Shown: one piece after another, positions 10,084 through 21,499 of the stretch
Position numbering within the stretch: position 1 is the first letter of the stretch
Layout of the letters: every line of letters starts with the position of its first letter
Assembly (NCBI GenBank): GCA_020912385.1
Contig: CP087212.1
Location: 2,294,001 to 2,358,000, forward strand
Length of the DNA: 64,000 nt
Direction: 5' to 3'
Source: Neofusicoccum parvum
Taxonomy: Eukaryota > Ascomycota > Dothideomycetes > Botryosphaeriales > Botryosphaeriaceae
Made by a program: the position numbers and the translations under genes
The notes under the pieces: generated by a model
Told to the model about the DNA's origin: nothing
Databases searched by the model: none
Seen by the model: only the letters and a program-made list of their open reading frames with translations

Positions 10084-10581
10084 GCCAACACGGTCAATAC
10101 CCCTTTTTTGATTTCCTGCTTAAGACCCACGATCACTCTTCACTTCTCCTATGTCGATGTGCACTCGTCAGTCTTTTTGCTTTGCTTAAGGAGTTCCAGA
10201 TTGGTATGAGAACTCTTTTTCCAGTACATATCGGCAGCGGGCGTTTTCCTGAGATGGTCAGACAGGTTGGTTTTGATTTTACTTGGGAGGGGAAACTATC
10301 AGCGGGCTTGGCGTCTGTCTCCCTTCCTTTGCACGTCCCTATACTCTTTTTCTTCCTTTCGCTTGTTTCCTACAGAGTCCGTGCATCCTGCTTGGTGGGT
10401 GTCTGTGATAATTGTACTTGATCTCGAGATACCCCAGCATTTAACTCTCCAATCGAAGCCGTGCGCAGATCGCTCAAATTGGACTTTCCTTTTCATCAAA
10501 ATCATGTATTTGTCTATTTGCGTCGAAATGAGGCTGACAGTCTAGTTGGCGTTTCGTGATTATTGGCATGCCCCATATCGT

Positions 10582-12803
10582 CTACGCATTGATCCTCTCA
10601 TTCAACCAAGCCGGAATGGCTGGCCTCTTCTGCCAGTGCTGCTGGTATATCTCCTTCCAGTCGGGAACACTCTCCGGCAGTGCAAATACAGCGGTAGCGT
10701 ACCACTTTGTTTCACCAGCCGCCAGCTCGTTGCTCACAATCGGCAACACCGTCCGCGCCTCCACCAGGTTCGAGTTCGCATCAGCATCCAGGATCGACCC
10801 CTTGCGCCCAGTCTTCTCCTGGGGAAGCAGGTCGACAATACCGACAGCACCAGAATTAGGCGACACAGCCAGCGCGGTGTCGGACTCACAGACATGGCCC
10901 TCATGCGCGGCAGCGTTATACGGACCCAGCTTCCTGCCATCGCTCAGGTTCACGCCGTACACGGCCCACGCGCCCTCGGCGGCCAACAGCTCCCTCCCGG
11001 TCTCGACGCGATGCACGCGCAGGTGCCAGTACGGCGTGTCCTCGGCGGGCGGCAGCAGCCATGTCTGCACCAGCACGTCCCTCCACGGGCGCATCTTGCT
11101 GACCAGCACGGGGCCGCCGTCGCGCTCCTCGAAGCCGGCGTCCTCGACGGCGCGGCGCATGCGCCACAGCTCGCCGCCGTCGTCGCTCAGGGCCAGCGCC
11201 GACTCGGGCACCCACTGCTCGAGCGTGTAGTTGCCGGTCGAGACGGAGTAGGCGAAGGCGGCGCTGTACGCGAAGCGGCCGTACTTGGCCTGCGTGTTCT
11301 TCAGCGCGTAGTGGCAGCTCTGCCCGCTGGACAGCAGCATGGCGTGGCCGCCGCGCGCGCTGACGATCTGCAGCGGCACCTCGAGCTTCCGCACGGGAGC
11401 CATGGCGCGCCAGGGGTGCGGGGCCTCGTCGGCGGCCCAGAACGGGTGGTCGGCGGGCAGGGCCAGCGGCGCGAAGGCCAGCATGCACCAGTAGGGCGAG
11501 CCGGGCGAGTTGTAGTTCTCGGCCAGGTAGGTGTTGGGGTAGGCGTAGCCGACGGCGAGCATGCCGTTGGGTTGAAAGATATCCGGATGGCGCGTCCACC
11601 AGCGCAGGTTGCGCAGCAGCAGCCCCTTGACGACCCCCCACGACAGCGGCGCCGGCAGCTCCGTGTCGGAGAAGGCCACGCTCCCCCAGAACGCCGCCAT
11701 CGCGAACCGGTACGTCAGCGACCGCCCGAACGTCACGGCGCGCCCCGCCTCGTCGAAGTAGTACGCAAAGTCCACCGCGTACTGCCGCGCCCGGCTGCGG
11801 AACTCGGCGGCTCGCGCCGCGTCCCGCGTCCCCGCCAGCTGCGCGTACAGCAGCTGCAGGTACTGGATCGCGAACGAGCCCGAGTAGTAGTCCATCTGCG
11901 TGTAGCCGGCCGGCCCGTCGTTGGACCAGCCTTGCCCGCGGTAGAAGGTGTTGAGGTGCTTGATGTCCGACTCGAGCCGCGACTCCGAGTAGGCGGCGCC
12001 GACTTTGGCGAGGCCGAGGTTGGCGAAGACGCGGAACCAGAGCCTGGGTGGGGAGGTGGGCGTTAGTGGGGTTGGTTGAAGGGGTGATTCGATGTGGGAG
12101 GGCTCGTGGTGAAGTGATGAGGTCGGGGAACGGTAGGTGGTTGGGAGAGATCAGGCCTTCACGTGGAGTTTTGGGACGACATTGACTGGGCACGCAGGGG
12201 ATTCAAAGAGACACTCGTGGACGACATCCGCAGCATAAACATAACAGTTGAGACCAGCAAAGGCGGGCATGATGGAGCGCGAGATACGTACCAATTCGTA
12301 TTGGGCATCTCCTTGTCGTTCATGCTCCCCAGATACGCCTCGACATTCCTCTTCTCCCTCTCGCTCAAGGGATCCCAGAAGTGCTTGCCGGCGATGGCCA
12401 GGGTGAAGCCGATGGGACAGGCCTCGACCATGCGCTGGTCGAGGTCCTCCATGTAGCCCCAGAACTCGTCGTGCTCCGGGTCGGTCCCGCTGACGAGGCC
12501 GCGCACATATCGCTCGGTGCCGGCGTACTCGCTGCCGCCCGCCAGCAGCGGCGCCAGCCCCCACAGCGGCCGCGCATAGCCCTCGGACTGCGCGGCCGTC
12601 TCGTCGAAGCGCGTGCCCGTGCCGCCCACGCGCACCAGCGCGCCGCCGGGGGAGGTGCCGGCGGCGAGCGGGTCCAGCAGAGAGGCGCACGCGGCGACGA
12701 CGTCGTCGCGCGTGCGCATGGGGTTCCTGTTGAAGGGGTGCAGCGGGAAGGGCCGGTTGGCGGCCGCGAGCCCGTGGTTGTTGGTCGGCTGCGGGGCTGA
12801 CAT
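10582..12803 (-). CDS. DUF2264 family protein
   Basis: Two exons (12803-12292 and 12043-10582) with a 248 bp intron (donor GTACGT, acceptor CCCAG) give 657 residues. The join reads [19 protein letters not shown], preserving the conserved core. Family landmarks include [33 protein letters not shown], the [23 protein letters not shown] block, and SYWCMLAF-type and PFWAADE-type segments. DUF2264 proteins have an (alpha/alpha) barrel-like layout reminiscent of glycan-degrading enzymes, but no reaction is established. No signal peptide is seen, so it is probably intracellular. It diverges from the MFS transporter at 14362, which might share its regulation. The coding sequence is very GC-rich at third positions, which creates long antisense open frames. 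Confidence 0.9.
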
Positions 12804-14361
12804 AATGGGCGACTAATTGGGATGCGGTGCAGGGTGATGATGATGTGCAGGGAGACGGGTTTCAAGGAGCTGGAGCTCTGCTATTTCCGGTCAGACCCTG
12901 CAGGCTCCGTTGCTTGAGATTTACTGCAGGTGCAGCTGCTGGGGATGCCGGCACTTGGGAGCGTACCTGACAACTGCCGGTGGGCCGGACCGCTGGGACG
13001 ACGTCGCCGAGCGGGCGCAGACGACGCAGAGATTGGGCAATCAATCCGAGCGTCTCGTCCGAAGTCTATAAAATGGAGCAGGCCGCGGTGGGTTGAGGTC
13101 GACGGCTGCGAGTCAGCGCGGCGGCGAGAGGAGCAGGCCGGCCAATGGGCGCGGGCAGCTGAAATTGCGACGGGTGGAGGGAAAGCCTAGCCCGGTCAAG
13201 AGGCAAAAGCAGTCGTGTCGCAAGCCCCAAGGTCTTGGTGCGCTGTCGGACCCCGGGCGTGATCTGGATGCTGTCGTCGTCGCCGTGGGCGTCTGCAGGG
13301 CAACACCAGGAGGAGCGCTCACGGCGCCGCCTCCTTTAACCTCATCTGCGTCGGCCGTCTTTTATCCGCGTATCGGCTAAATTCCACGCGCGGTGGCGTG
13401 GGGTGAGGGGCCCGGCTCTTTTGTGGGAGCAGGCTGCCCGGGGCAGTGGACAGCGAATCGAGCGGTCCGCCCGGCGCAGTGTGGGAGTCCGGGGGTGGCG
13501 GCGGGGAACGGTGGTGACAGGATCCACAGCTCCACTTTCTCCAGATCTGCCACCCAGTGATGGCCATCGACGCTTTTCCGGCGCCAGCGACCGCGATGCC
13601 CACGGCTGCTCACGCGGCGTTCGCCCCCCAGCGCGACGCACCGCAGCACGAAACATCAGGATGCAGCCCCGTTGCGAGTAATAGCGCCGCTGCGGGGATG
13701 GCACTGCGCGCCGGATAAGCAGACAGCTGCAAGCGACGGTGCGCGGAGTGGAGCACACCAGACGCGCCAGGCCGCTGCACCCCATCGGCCGCCGCCCTGA
13801 AGCACCGTTGCATAAGTACACACGCGCGTCCAGCGGGCAGGCCCCTCCAAGGCTTGACTGCGCGAGAGGGTTCAAGCTTAAGCTGGATCCACGCCTAAAC
13901 CGCCTTCGATCCAGGCCACACTTGGCTTCCTTCGGAGAATCCGATCAGTCTTGGGGTCTGCTTGAAGGGCGTCTTGGCAAGCCATCCCGCCAGAATTTCC
14001 CACAAATTGCAACTTCCCGCCGCGCTCTGGGCCTTGTCGGAGCCCTGAGTCGCCCGGTCTTGGCTTGCGGGAGACTCCAGCCTCGCGCCGCTTGGTCGTC
14101 CATTTCCTCCATCTTGGACCGTTTTCCGTCTGGGGTTTCGTTTCAACGCCGAAGCGGACCTGATATTTGGCCTGTTTCCCGCCGCTCCACCATCACTCCA
14201 CCGTCTCCTTCCTCCCCACCCGCCGTCTCGCCTGCTCTCCCTCCGTCCTGGCCGGCTTGACGCCCCCGACAGTTCGCCGCCTCTCCCCCGTTCCCTCTTG
14301 GCTCTGTTTTCTGTCTTGAGTTCCATCTGTTGACCGCGAGGCCATCGCCAACACCGCAACC
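12804..14361. other. Divergent promoter region between DUF2264 and MFS genes
   Basis: 1.56 kb of GC-rich sequence without a credible coding frame. A TATAAAA (13067-13073) reads on the plus strand, about 1.3 kb before the MFS start, too far for a core promoter unless there is a long leader or an upstream intron. The last 200 bp before 14362 are pyrimidine-rich, typical of a fungal transcription start zone. Confidence 0.5.
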
Positions 14362-16324
14362 ATGGTGGCGTTCCTCCAGCGCGTCGTGCACAACGACGCC
14401 ATGAAACACGACCCGACCGAGATCTACGGCTGGCGCGTCTACATGCTGGCCTGCAGCGCCTGCTTCGGCGGCATGCTGTTCGGCATGGACATCGGCATCA
14501 TTGGCGGCGTGCTTGAGCTGCCCGCCTTCCAGGAGGTCTATCTCGGCCGCGCCGTCGGCAAGGCTGGCGTTGCCGACCTGTCTGCAAACATTGTCTCCAC
14601 CCTGCAGGCCGGTTGCTTTGCCGCCTGCTTCTTCACCTCCTGGCTCGCCGACAAGTGGGGCCGCCGCATTGCCCTGCTGATAGCCGCGCTTGTTGCCATT
14701 GTGGGCTGCGTTATGCAGGCTGCTGGTGAGGGTCACCTGGCTGTCATGTACATTGGACGGTATGGCTCTCTGATCTTCTCACCATTTCCATAAGCGAATG
14801 CCATTGATGTTCGCTGTCCTTTCGAGCGCGAAGCTAACAGTCGTCTGTGTGAAGATTCGTTGCTGGTCTCGGTGTCGGTGCTGCTTCCATGGTCGTCCCT
14901 CTTTACATCTCGGAGAACGCGCCTCGTGCCATCCGTGGCGGTCTTACCGGCATCTACCAGCTTTTCGTGAGTACTGATTCTCCATCAAATTCGGGCTCAG
15001 ACTGACCCCTCATCCAGATTGCCACCGGTACCATGCTGGCCTTCTGGACCAACTACGGCGCCATCAAGCATCTGCACGGCCACTCCACTTACAGTACGTC
15101 GATACCATTTCCAGAATTCCATCGCATCACTGACAGTTGCGCCCAGTTGTCCCGCTCGTTGCCCAGGCAATCCCCGCCATCTGCCTCCTCGTCAGCATGT
15201 GGCTCTGCAACGAGTCCCCCCGCTTCCTGGCCAAGCAGGACCGCTGGGAGGAAGCCACCGCCGTCCTGACCCGCATCCGCCAGCTTCCCGCCACGCACCC
15301 CTACGTCCAGAGCGAGCTGAACGAGATCGCCGAGCAGCTCGAGCACGAGCGCCGTCTGATCGGCGGAGCGTCCCTCAAGGACCTGCAGAAGGAGATGTGG
15401 CTCATCCCCGGCAACCGCAAGCGCGCTCTGATCACCGTCGGTCTGATGGTCTGCCAGCAAATGACGGGAACGAATGCCAGTAAGTTTTGCCCCCTCTCAC
15501 GTCCACGCACCCTGGCGAGCTCTGCTGACGCGACACCTCCCACCCAGTCAACTACTACGCGCCCATGATCTTCCGCTCCCTCGGCATCCCCTCGGCCGAG
15601 ACCGGGCTCTTCGCGACCGGCATCTACGGCGTGGTCAAGATGGTGACGTGCGCGTGCTTCCTCCTGTTCGTGGCCGACAGCCTGGGGCGGCGGCGGTCGC
15701 TGCTCTGGACCAGCATCGCGCAGGGCACGTGCATGTACTACATCGGCATCTACGTGCGGGTGGCGCCGCCGGTCGAGGGCGCCGCGGTGCCGCCCGCCGG
15801 CTACGTCGCGCTGGTGTGCATCTTCCTGTTCGCCGGCTTCTTCCAGTTCGGCTGGGGCCCCGTGTGCTGGATCTACATCTCCGAGATCCCGACCGCGCGC
15901 CTGCGCTCGACCAACGTCGCGCTCGGCGCCGCCACCCAGTGGCTGTTCAACTTCGTGGTCGCGCGCGCGACCCCCAACATGCTGACGACCATGGGCAAGG
16001 GCGGTTATGGGTGAGTTCTCCCGCCATCCTCTCTGAAAGGGAATACTGGAACACTGACTCGTCGGCAGCGCCTTCTTCACCTACGGCACCTTCTGCTTCA
16101 GCATGTTCATGTTCGTCTGGTTCTTCATCCCCGAGACCAAGGGCCTGTCGCTCGAGCGCATGGACGACCTCTTCGGCGTCACCGAGCTGGTCAAGGACAT
16201 CGAGGCCCACGACCGCGCCTCGACCAACCGCGGCTCGCCGCAGCCCGGCGCCGACGAGAAGACCGGCGTCGAGCAGGTCGAGATCACCCCTGCCGACAAC
16301 ACGCCCGAGGTGCGCAAGTCGTGA
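14362..16324 (+). CDS. MFS sugar/quinate-type transporter
   Basis: Six exons (14362-14759, 14855-14966, 15018-15093, 15147-15479, 15548-16010, 16069-16324) give 545 residues; introns are 95, 51, 53, 68 and 58 bp. It is a 12-helix plasma-membrane symporter of the sugar porter family. Signatures: [13 protein letters not shown] in helix 1, DKWGRR after helix 2, [14 protein letters not shown] in helix 4, [25 protein letters not shown] before the central loop, [14 protein letters not shown] in helix 7, [10 protein letters not shown] and [16 protein letters not shown] after helix 12. The sequence fits the branch annotated as quinate permeases (QutD/qa-y relatives) in fungi, but substrate cannot be read from sequence. 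Every splice site is GT-AG and every junction keeps a conserved motif whole. ATG is in a strong context (CAACCATGG). Confidence 0.93.
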
Positions 16325-17445
16325 GAGGAGGGAAAGGCGGTGGATGATCGGAGAGGGAGGGCGTTGGGTCCAGTCGGCTTCTGATGTTCTGAGAGATGGC
16401 CGGGGCTATCTTTGAATGAGAACCGTTCTTTCGATACTGCTGCGCGCTTTTCGTGTCGCGCTTCTTCGCTAATGAGTTGGGAGGATCGTTCCCCAATGAC
16501 TTAATGACATCCTTGAAGCCCCTTGAAAGTTCCATGAGCCACGTGCCATCGTGCGGGCGACCTGTGATAAGTCAAGACGTCGGCGAAGGGTGCGAACAGG
16601 TGTCGTGAGTGAGTAGAGACCATGTATGTACAAGCGATTCGGATCCGGAGAGCCTGAGCTTCCGAGAGCACCCAAATTGTAAACGGGTGTGAATGCGACG
16701 GCCTCCGCGGAGCCCACGTCCTTAGTAAGTCGGTCGACCTTGGCATGCACAGGGCTGAGATTTGGCAGTGCGGATGGCGGGATTACCGGGCGCGCTGGCT
16801 AAACGCCGCTGCTAAGTAAGCCGGCCCTGTGTGCAGTGTAGGCAGCCAGGCTTGCGCAATGAGGCCAATGAGGCGCGTTCCCGCATCGGTAGGGATAGAG
16901 ATCCCACCAGCGTGTGCTGACTGCGAGCTGCTCGTAGCCACATCCCACCCCGCGAAAAGGGAAGCAGAAAAACAATTAGGACTTTTCGCAGATTTTTAGG
17001 TGTCTCGGACAGCGGGCGGATCAAGGGACGACCAAGCGACCAAGCTCTAGTCCGCCGCGAGCCCGAAGGCCGCTTGCGCACGTCCTCTCGCGCGTCAGGC
17101 ACGCCGAAACCTCCCACGACTGAAGCCACAAAGCACCCTTGGCCCCACCAGCGCGCAGCAACCCCGCGTGGCTTATCTCCAGGCTGCCATCTTTTGCGCG
17201 CTCTGTCGGATTCTGGCCTTGCGAGTTGCTTGGCAGCTGGAGCCCGCGGGCCACAGAGCGCGCGCAAGGCAGCCACAACGCTGCGTTCTGGCGGAGCTGA
17301 ACACGGAGTTAAGGAGTCGACAGCCATTCATGGCGTCACGCCCGTCTCAAGCCCGCCTCAGGACGGGGCGAGAAGATGGGGACGCATGCGCTATGGGCCA
17401 CTTAACGCCGGTGAACTGGTAAACTGTGCATGGCGGGACCAGGTC
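16325..17445. other. Intergenic
   Basis: 1.1 kb with short open frames only. Nothing recognised apart from the promoter of the following gene at its right end. Confidence 0.5.
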
Positions 17446-17452
17446 TATTTAA
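17446..17452 (+). promoter_or_regulatory. TATA-like box of the SDR gene
   Basis: TATTTAA about 165 bp before the chosen ATG, followed by a long C/T/A-rich leader, the usual fungal arrangement. Confidence 0.5.
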
Positions 17453-17615
17453 CCACTTCGACTCCCTTCTCGTCTCAATTCACTTCCCACTCACCACCAA
17501 GCCACCATTCCAACCGCCCGGTCTACCCTACTCAGAGCACAGCAGCCAGCTCGCGGACATCACCAGAAAAAGAACAACCACCCAAACAGACAAAACCTCC
17601 CCACCGCCCGCCACA

Positions 17616-18641
17616 ATGGCCCCCTCCCTCTCCGTCATCCTCTCCTTCCTCCACTCCCAACTCTTCGTCACCGTCCCCAAACCGACCTCCTCCTTCGCCG
17701 GCCGCACCGTCATCGTCACCGGCGCCAACGTCGGCCTCGGCCTCGAAACCGCCCGCACCATCGCCTCGCTCGGCGCCGCCAAAGTCATCATCTCGTCCCG
17801 CTCAACCGCCAAAGGCGAAGCCGCCGCGGCCTCCATCGTCTCCACCACCGGCGTGCCCGCCGACCGCATCGAAGTCTGGCCGCTCGACCTCTGCAGCTAC
17901 GCGTCGGTCCGGTCCTTCGCGGAGCGCGCCAAGGCGCTGCCGCAGCTGGACGCGCTGGTGTGCAACGCGGGCGTGGCGACGGGCAGCTTCGCGCTGGCCG
18001 AGGGGCACGAGTCGACCATCACGACGAACGTGATCTCGACGTTCCTGCTGTCGTTCCTGCTGCTCCCCAAGCTGCGCGAGGCGGCCGCGCGCACCAACGC
18101 GCCCGCCCACCTCGTCATCGTGTCGTCCGAGGTGCACTTCTTCACCGCCTACCGCGAGCGGCTCGACCCGCGCGGGCCCTTCGCGGCCCTGCGCGACGAG
18201 GCCGCCGCCGACATGCCCGACCGCTACAACGTGTCCAAGATGCTCGAGGTGCTGGTCGTGCGCGAGATCGCGGGCACGCCGGGGCTGGCGGCCGCGGCCT
18301 CGCCCGAGTCGCCCTACCCGGTCGTCATCACGGCGCCGAACCCGGGCTTGTGCGCGTCGACGCTGCGGCGCGAGTTCTACGACGGCCCGTGGTGGAAGCG
18401 GTGGGGCATGTGGGCCTTGGAGGTGCTGCTGGAGCGGACGAGCGAGGAGGGCGCGCGCAACTTCGTGACGTGCGCCAGCGCCGGCGCGAACTATCACGGC
18501 CAGTACGTGAGCGACGGGGTGCCGAAGGCGCCGGCGAAGCTGGTGCTGAGCGAGGAGGGGAAGAAGGCACAGAAGGTGGCGTGGGAGGAGTTGAGGGATA
18601 TCCTGGAAGAGATCGAGCCGGGCGTGACGAAGAACTTCTGA
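17616..18641 (+). CDS. Short-chain dehydrogenase/reductase
   Basis: Single exon, 341 residues from the ATG at 17616, which lies in a near-ideal context (CCACAATGG). The frame is open further upstream to 17430, but that part is leader-like low-complexity sequence. Rossmann nucleotide-binding motif TGANVGLG (residues 35-42), NAG (117-119), catalytic serine about 170-171, and YNVSK with Y204 and K208. Size and the atypical C-terminal region (EFYDGPWWKRWGMWALE) fit the fungal group related to retinol/WW-domain oxidoreductase-like SDRs that reduce lipophilic carbonyls with NADP(H). The substrate is unknown. The short hydrophobic N-terminus (SVILSFLHSQLFVTV) might tether it to a membrane. Confidence 0.9.
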   Translation: MAPSLSVILSFLHSQLFVTVPKPTSSFAGRTVIVTGANVGLGLETARTIASLGAAKVIISSRSTAKGEAAAASIVSTTGVPADRIEVWPLDLCSYASVRSFAERAKALPQLDALVCNAGVATGSFALAEGHESTITTNVISTFLLSFLLLPKLREAAARTNAPAHLVIVSSEVHFFTAYRERLDPRGPFAALRDEAAADMPDRYNVSKMLEVLVVREIAGTPGLAAAASPESPYPVVITAPNPGLCASTLRREFYDGPWWKRWGMWALEVLLERTSEEGARNFVTCASAGANYHGQYVSDGVPKAPAKLVLSEEGKKAQKVAWEELRDILEEIEPGVTKNF

Positions 18642-19101
18642 GGGGAGAGTGGTGGTGACGGTGTCGGTGTGGGAAGGCGTTTGGTGGGAATTAATGGTTT
18701 GGGGGCGTTGCCTGGGGCGTGAGGGAGTACATTTAGGAATAGTGTGGTAATGTAATAGAAGGATTGGTTTCTGTCAAACCTCAACCAAATGAGTACTTCT
18801 CTTTATGATATAACTGCTATTGCGATAGCTATCAAACTAATACAATCGACTCCCGCCGTGTACCTGTGTTCCGTAGAATAGCGACCGTTACTTCCTTGAG
18901 TGATTAGTTGATTGCTTGTCGTCCGCGGTATGCCGTCGAAGGTCGTCGAGAGAATAAAGCAGAAAAATCATTCAAGCCGCTCGATCCTTCGCCGAGTAAA
19001 AACGCCCCTTCGAGCAGAAAAAGAGAACATTCAATCATGCATCCCACACCATGCTATCCTTTCCATTCATGTCTTCCCGTCGTCTTAGATGCCCGGCCGG
19101 C

Positions 19102-19792
19102 CTACGATGCCGCCGTCGGGTTCTCGGACAGTATTCCTTTGTTGACGAGCTCGTCGGGGGCGGGTCGGCTCTTGAGCGCGTTCTCCAGGTGGTCGGCCTT
19201 CATGTTGCGCTCGAGCTCGATCTGGTGGGCCTGCAGGGCAGGCGCGGCGTTGGAGTCGGGGAGGATGTGGCCTGTGTTGGAGCAGTTACGTCAGCGGCTA
19301 CTCTCTGATCCTGGAGACAATTGCAGCGGTGCGAGACTGGAAGGAGTCGCCTTGAAACGGCTCTCGCGTAGGATTCGGCCATGGTGTTTGGTGCGGAGCA
19401 CGTGGGTTTGGGGAGTAGTGCTTACGCTCGACCAGTGTTTCGCGGTCAGGACGGTGGGCCAAGCCCTTCTTCAGGTTGTCGCTGATCTTCTGGCGCTCGA
19501 GCTCCAGCTGCTTCTGCTGGAGGGCACTGCGTGACGGTCAGTGGCAATGCTTTCTGGCTCGCCCGGAACGCAGAGGTGGGAGAGGACGGAAAATTTTCGT
19601 CGATCAGGGGAGTTCTGCGAGCACTTACGGCGCAGCGTTGGTGTCGAGCAGAATGTGTCTGTCCTTGAGCTCCTGCACATCCGGGCGGTGCTGCAGGTGC
19701 TTCTCGAGCGAGTTGCGGCGCTCGGTGCTGCGGACGGGCGAGATGGGCGTCTCGTCGACGGAGGGAGGCTGAGTGTCGGCTTCGGTGGCCAT
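19102..19792 (-). CDS. RPEL-repeat protein (putative actin binder)
   Basis: Three exons (19792-19629, 19526-19426, 19271-19102), introns of 102 and 154 bp, give 144 residues. The chain is nearly all repeat: about 41-44 residue units opening with RPDVQELKDRHIL, RPDRETLVERHIL and RPAPDELVNKGIL, with NAAPALQ after the first two. RPEL motifs bind G-actin in animal MRTF and Phactr proteins; small three-RPEL proteins like this are widespread in filamentous fungi, where their function is not established. All splice junctions keep the repeat register (for example VER-HIL across intron 2). No signal peptide or other domain. The N-terminus has a proline-directed motif (TPISPVRS) that could be phosphorylated. 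Confidence 0.9.
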
Positions 19793-20635
19793 TGTTGCAA
19801 AGAAAAGCCGGGGTGGCGGTTGAGGGGTATAGCAGTGGCGTCGAGTGCGGAGGTGGTGGAGAGAGGCGAGATGGTGGTTGCGCGGCTGAGGTCGGAGAGG
19901 CGGCGGCGGGCGGAATTTGTTTGCTGAGCTTGGGCGGCCTTGCGGTGGCGTGGACACAACGCAGCAGCGGGCGGGCGGTCAGTTGTGAGTCTTTGCTCTC
20001 GAGGCGGTGTTGACCAGGTGATGGTCGTGCGCTGGCTGTCTTGCGCGTGAGTCGCTGGAATCGGCGGGCAGCTTGGAGCTCCAGCACCCCCCTGCCCCGC
20101 GCGCCCGACAACAAGCCCCGCAAACGTCCCCTCCCGCTTCCGGCACTGCCACCGCTGATCCACAACGCCAGTCCAGACTCCGGCCTGACGATCCAGGCAC
20201 CTCCGCGTCCGCGCCGCTCGCGCCCTCACGCGTCGTCAAGCCGCCGCAGCCAGGGCTGCCGTCAACACCGCGCCCGCCGCCGCCCTGCACGCCTGTCGCA
20301 CACATCACACACGGCCGCCGCCCGATGACGTCGCCGCTCACGGCACGGGAAGGCGTGCCCGCAGTCCTGTGACCGCCCGGCGCGTGAGGCGTGAGCTTGA
20401 GCCCGAGCCCGCCGCATGGCCTCTGCCTCATCATCAGCGGGAGCCTCCTGCAATTTTGCCTGCCTGCTATGTACAATCATCGCCCGGCAGCCGCCGTCCA
20501 GACCGCCCGCCCCGGTTATTCATGCCGATCTATATGTCTGCCCTTGCGTTTCCGCGCCCGCGCGGCTGCCTCTCGGTAGCGCCCTTCCGCCTCTCGTCGC
20601 CGACCAGGGACTCCCAACGGTCGGCCTTGCCCGGT
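19793..20635. other. Intergenic
   Basis: 840 bp, GC-rich, with only overlapping low-complexity open frames on both strands; none has support. Contains the promoter of the RPEL gene and the 3' side of the secreted-protein gene. Confidence 0.5.
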
Positions 20636-21336
20636 TCAGCGTCCCGCGTAGGTCGCCGTTGCGGTCGGCATTGCGGGAGCCGTGGGGCCCGTGGCGGCGC
20701 TGCTGCTGCACGTCGTGACCGTTTCCGTGCCCAGGGGCGCCTTGGTGTTGGTGCCGCATCTCACAACCTGCATTCAGACCGCATCGTTCAGCACAGATGA
20801 TTTCTCGCAAAATGAAGCGCGCATCCCGAGCAGTCGAGACTTCCCCGGCACCTGAGCATCCCCAGATGGCGGAAATGAAAGGTCGAGAGCGGCGCGGCGC
20901 GAATTCGAAGAGGAAGGGGATGGTGCAAATGAAATTCCTTACCGGTCCGGGCCCCAGCCCCAGCGTTTCCAAAGCGCAGCCTCCGCAGTCCACGTACTCG
21001 GTGATCGTGGTGTAGGACTCGTAGAACGTGCACGTCGCCTGCTTGAGCGGGCCGAACTTGCCGCCCTCGAGGAGGGTGGTCGTGCAGTTGGCACCGGGCG
21101 TTTGTGTGGAGACGGTGAGGGTTGCAAAGGTGGCGGACGACGTAGTAGTGGGCCCTCGAGCGTTCCATGGCGGCAGCATGTTTTCAACGGGTGAGGCGCT
21201 CCTGCAAGGTGTCAGCGTAATGTCGAGGAGAAGCGGATAGCCAGAGAGTCAGGGGCTGGTGAATTCATGGTACGCACACGTTGCTGGCGAAGAGTGCCAC
21301 TAGGAACAGAACTGCGAGGTTCCAGAGAGACTCCAT
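20636..21336 (-). CDS. Small secreted cysteine-containing protein 1
   Basis: Three exons (21336-21278, 21201-20943, 20767-20636), introns of 76 and 175 bp, give 149 residues. The first exon encodes a signal peptide (MESLWNLAVLFLVALFASN), probably cleaved near VSA-SPVE. The mature part has six cysteines (three pairs possible), including VDCGGCAL, and a Thr/Ser-rich surround (TTTSSATFATLTVSTQT) suited to O-glycosylation. It ends with a Thr/Ala-rich tail. The layout matches small fungal secreted proteins with a CGGC motif of unknown role, possibly cell-wall associated or effector-like. The second intron is chosen because reading through it loses the conserved GPGPVV junction. No enzyme motif. 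Confidence 0.75.
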
Positions 21337-21491
21337 CTTTTTTCCGTTAACCCCTTGATTCAATAGTAGAAGCACACGAGATGGTAAGAAGTCGCCGCGC
21401 GGTATAAGCGTATCCTCCGGGAGTCTCTTCGTATGCTTATGGGGGAGATGATCCGCAGGGCAAGCAAGAATCCAGATCTGAAAGCGGAACC

Positions 21492-21499
21492 CTATATAT
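21492..21499 (-). promoter_or_regulatory. TATA box of small secreted protein 1
   Basis: TATATATA on the minus strand, about 155 bp before the ATG at 21336. Confidence 0.55.

Noticed and set aside
10546..12066. 506-residue plus-strand open frame
   Set aside because: Antisense to the DUF2264 gene, Arg/Gln/Val-rich; arises from GC-rich third codon positions.
10916..12193. 425-residue minus-strand open frame in a shifted frame
   Set aside because: Overlaps the DUF2264 coding exon and intron in the wrong frame; arginine-rich.
13067..13073. TATAAAA in the divergent region
   Set aside because: On the plus strand but about 1.3 kb before the next plus-strand ATG, so not assigned to a gene.
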